Shown piece after piece: positions 23,732 through 24,055 of a stretch of 24,055 nt of DNA; the first letter of the stretch is position 1; each line of letters starts with the position of its first letter. The DNA comes from Sabulitectum sp964604135. Lineage in GTDB: Bacteria; Fermentibacterota; Fermentibacteria; Fermentibacterales; JCC-6. The translations under genes and the position numbers were made by a program. A model generated the notes under the pieces. It had not been told where the DNA came from. It was given only the letters and a program-made list of their open reading frames with translations, and ran no database searches. The DNA is taken from the NCBI GenBank assembly GCA_964604135.1, contig CAZRXU010000032.1, positions 1-24,055 of the forward strand, read 5' to 3'.

Positions 23732-24055
23732 CTAGAATGAATGCTTAATCTGACCCCATGTCGTGCTTTCAAGAGTGTTTTCCAGGGTTCCGTAGAGGTT
23801 GAAAAATACATCAGTGGCACCGCCAGTCTGGAAAGCCTCATAGGTAGACATCCATTTCCACACTCCTGAGTTTGCATACAACCAGATACATGCTATTGCA
23901 TCGGTCACATCCTTACCGAGAGCCTGGAAAATATAGCCCTCGGACTGGGCTTGAACGCCAATCCAGTATCTGACTTCACTGTCAGCACTGAACTGCTGAG
24001 CAGCAGTGAGGTCAATAGTTACTTTGTGTGCAGGCATCCCCATCTGAAGTTGACC
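23732..24055 (-). CDS. C-terminal part of a secreted protein, cut by window
   Basis: An open frame from the right window edge to a TAG at 23732, about 107 residues visible. An ATG at 24043 exists but the frame continues upstream (GQLQMGMP) and has no ribosome binding site, so this is more likely the end of a longer protein. Alternating hydrophobic strands (RYWIGVQAQSEGYIF, ACIWLYANSGVWKW) suggest an extracellular beta-sandwich. It ends TTWGQIKHSF, a tail of the pattern T-x-W-x-x-I-K-x-x-F that may be a sorting or processing signal; this is inference. Function unknown. Confidence 0.65.
   Translation of the reverse strand, partial: GQLQMGMPAHKVTIDLTAAQQFSADSEVRYWIGVQAQSEGYIFQALGKDVTDAIACIWLYANSGVWKWMSTYEAFQTGGATDVFFNLYGTLENTLESTTWGQIKHSF

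Overview
The window is about 24 kb of compact bacterial chromosome with short intergenic gaps, frequent 4-base start/stop overlaps and GGAGG-type ribosome binding sites. Gene content suggests a Gram-negative, probably anaerobic organism. There are lipobox and Tat-type export signals, a large Fe-S acyl-CoA dehydratase activase of the kind found in fermenters, and many small secreted or membrane proteins without clear relatives. An uncultured lineage of the FCB type would fit, but there is no rRNA or marker gene here and the taxonomy is a low-confidence inference. I see no tRNA, rRNA, CRISPR array, insertion sequence or phage gene.

Positions 1-5300 are on the minus strand. In transcription order they hold a secreted protein of unknown function (4079-5158), an ECF sigma factor overlapping a small membrane protein (3025-4000), an orphan multi-pass membrane protein (1977-2912), and an AAA/DUF4143-type ATPase that overlaps by 4 bases a GH1 glycosidase cut by the window edge. 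Positions 5318-12157 form a minus-strand operon: a giant double activase, an M18 aminopeptidase and a lipoamide-dehydrogenase-like flavoprotein. The activase leader can form two stem-loops, one of which covers part of the ribosome binding site. A small lipoprotein (12275-12604) lies upstream on the same strand.

A divergent promoter region at about 12605-12690 opens a plus-strand block running to 20880. Its first half has two tandem alkaline-phosphatase-superfamily phosphodiesterases, one membrane-anchored and one a Tat lipoprotein, followed by a membrane protein and a small ribbon-helix-helix protein. The first phosphodiesterase seems to start at a CTG codon. The second half is a five-gene unit joined by 4-base overlaps: ABC ATPase, ABC-2 permease, a histidine-rich lipoprotein with a C-terminal membrane segment, a membrane-anchored helical-repeat protein and a stand-alone cyclic-nucleotide-binding protein. 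This block, above all the ABC/His-rich/cNMP unit, is the best candidate for an undescribed system, probably in envelope maintenance or export.

The right end returns to the minus strand: tex, a small secreted protein related to the 12275-12604 lipoprotein, a roughly 370-base gene-poor stretch with a likely tex promoter, and the C-terminal end of a secreted protein truncated by the window edge.
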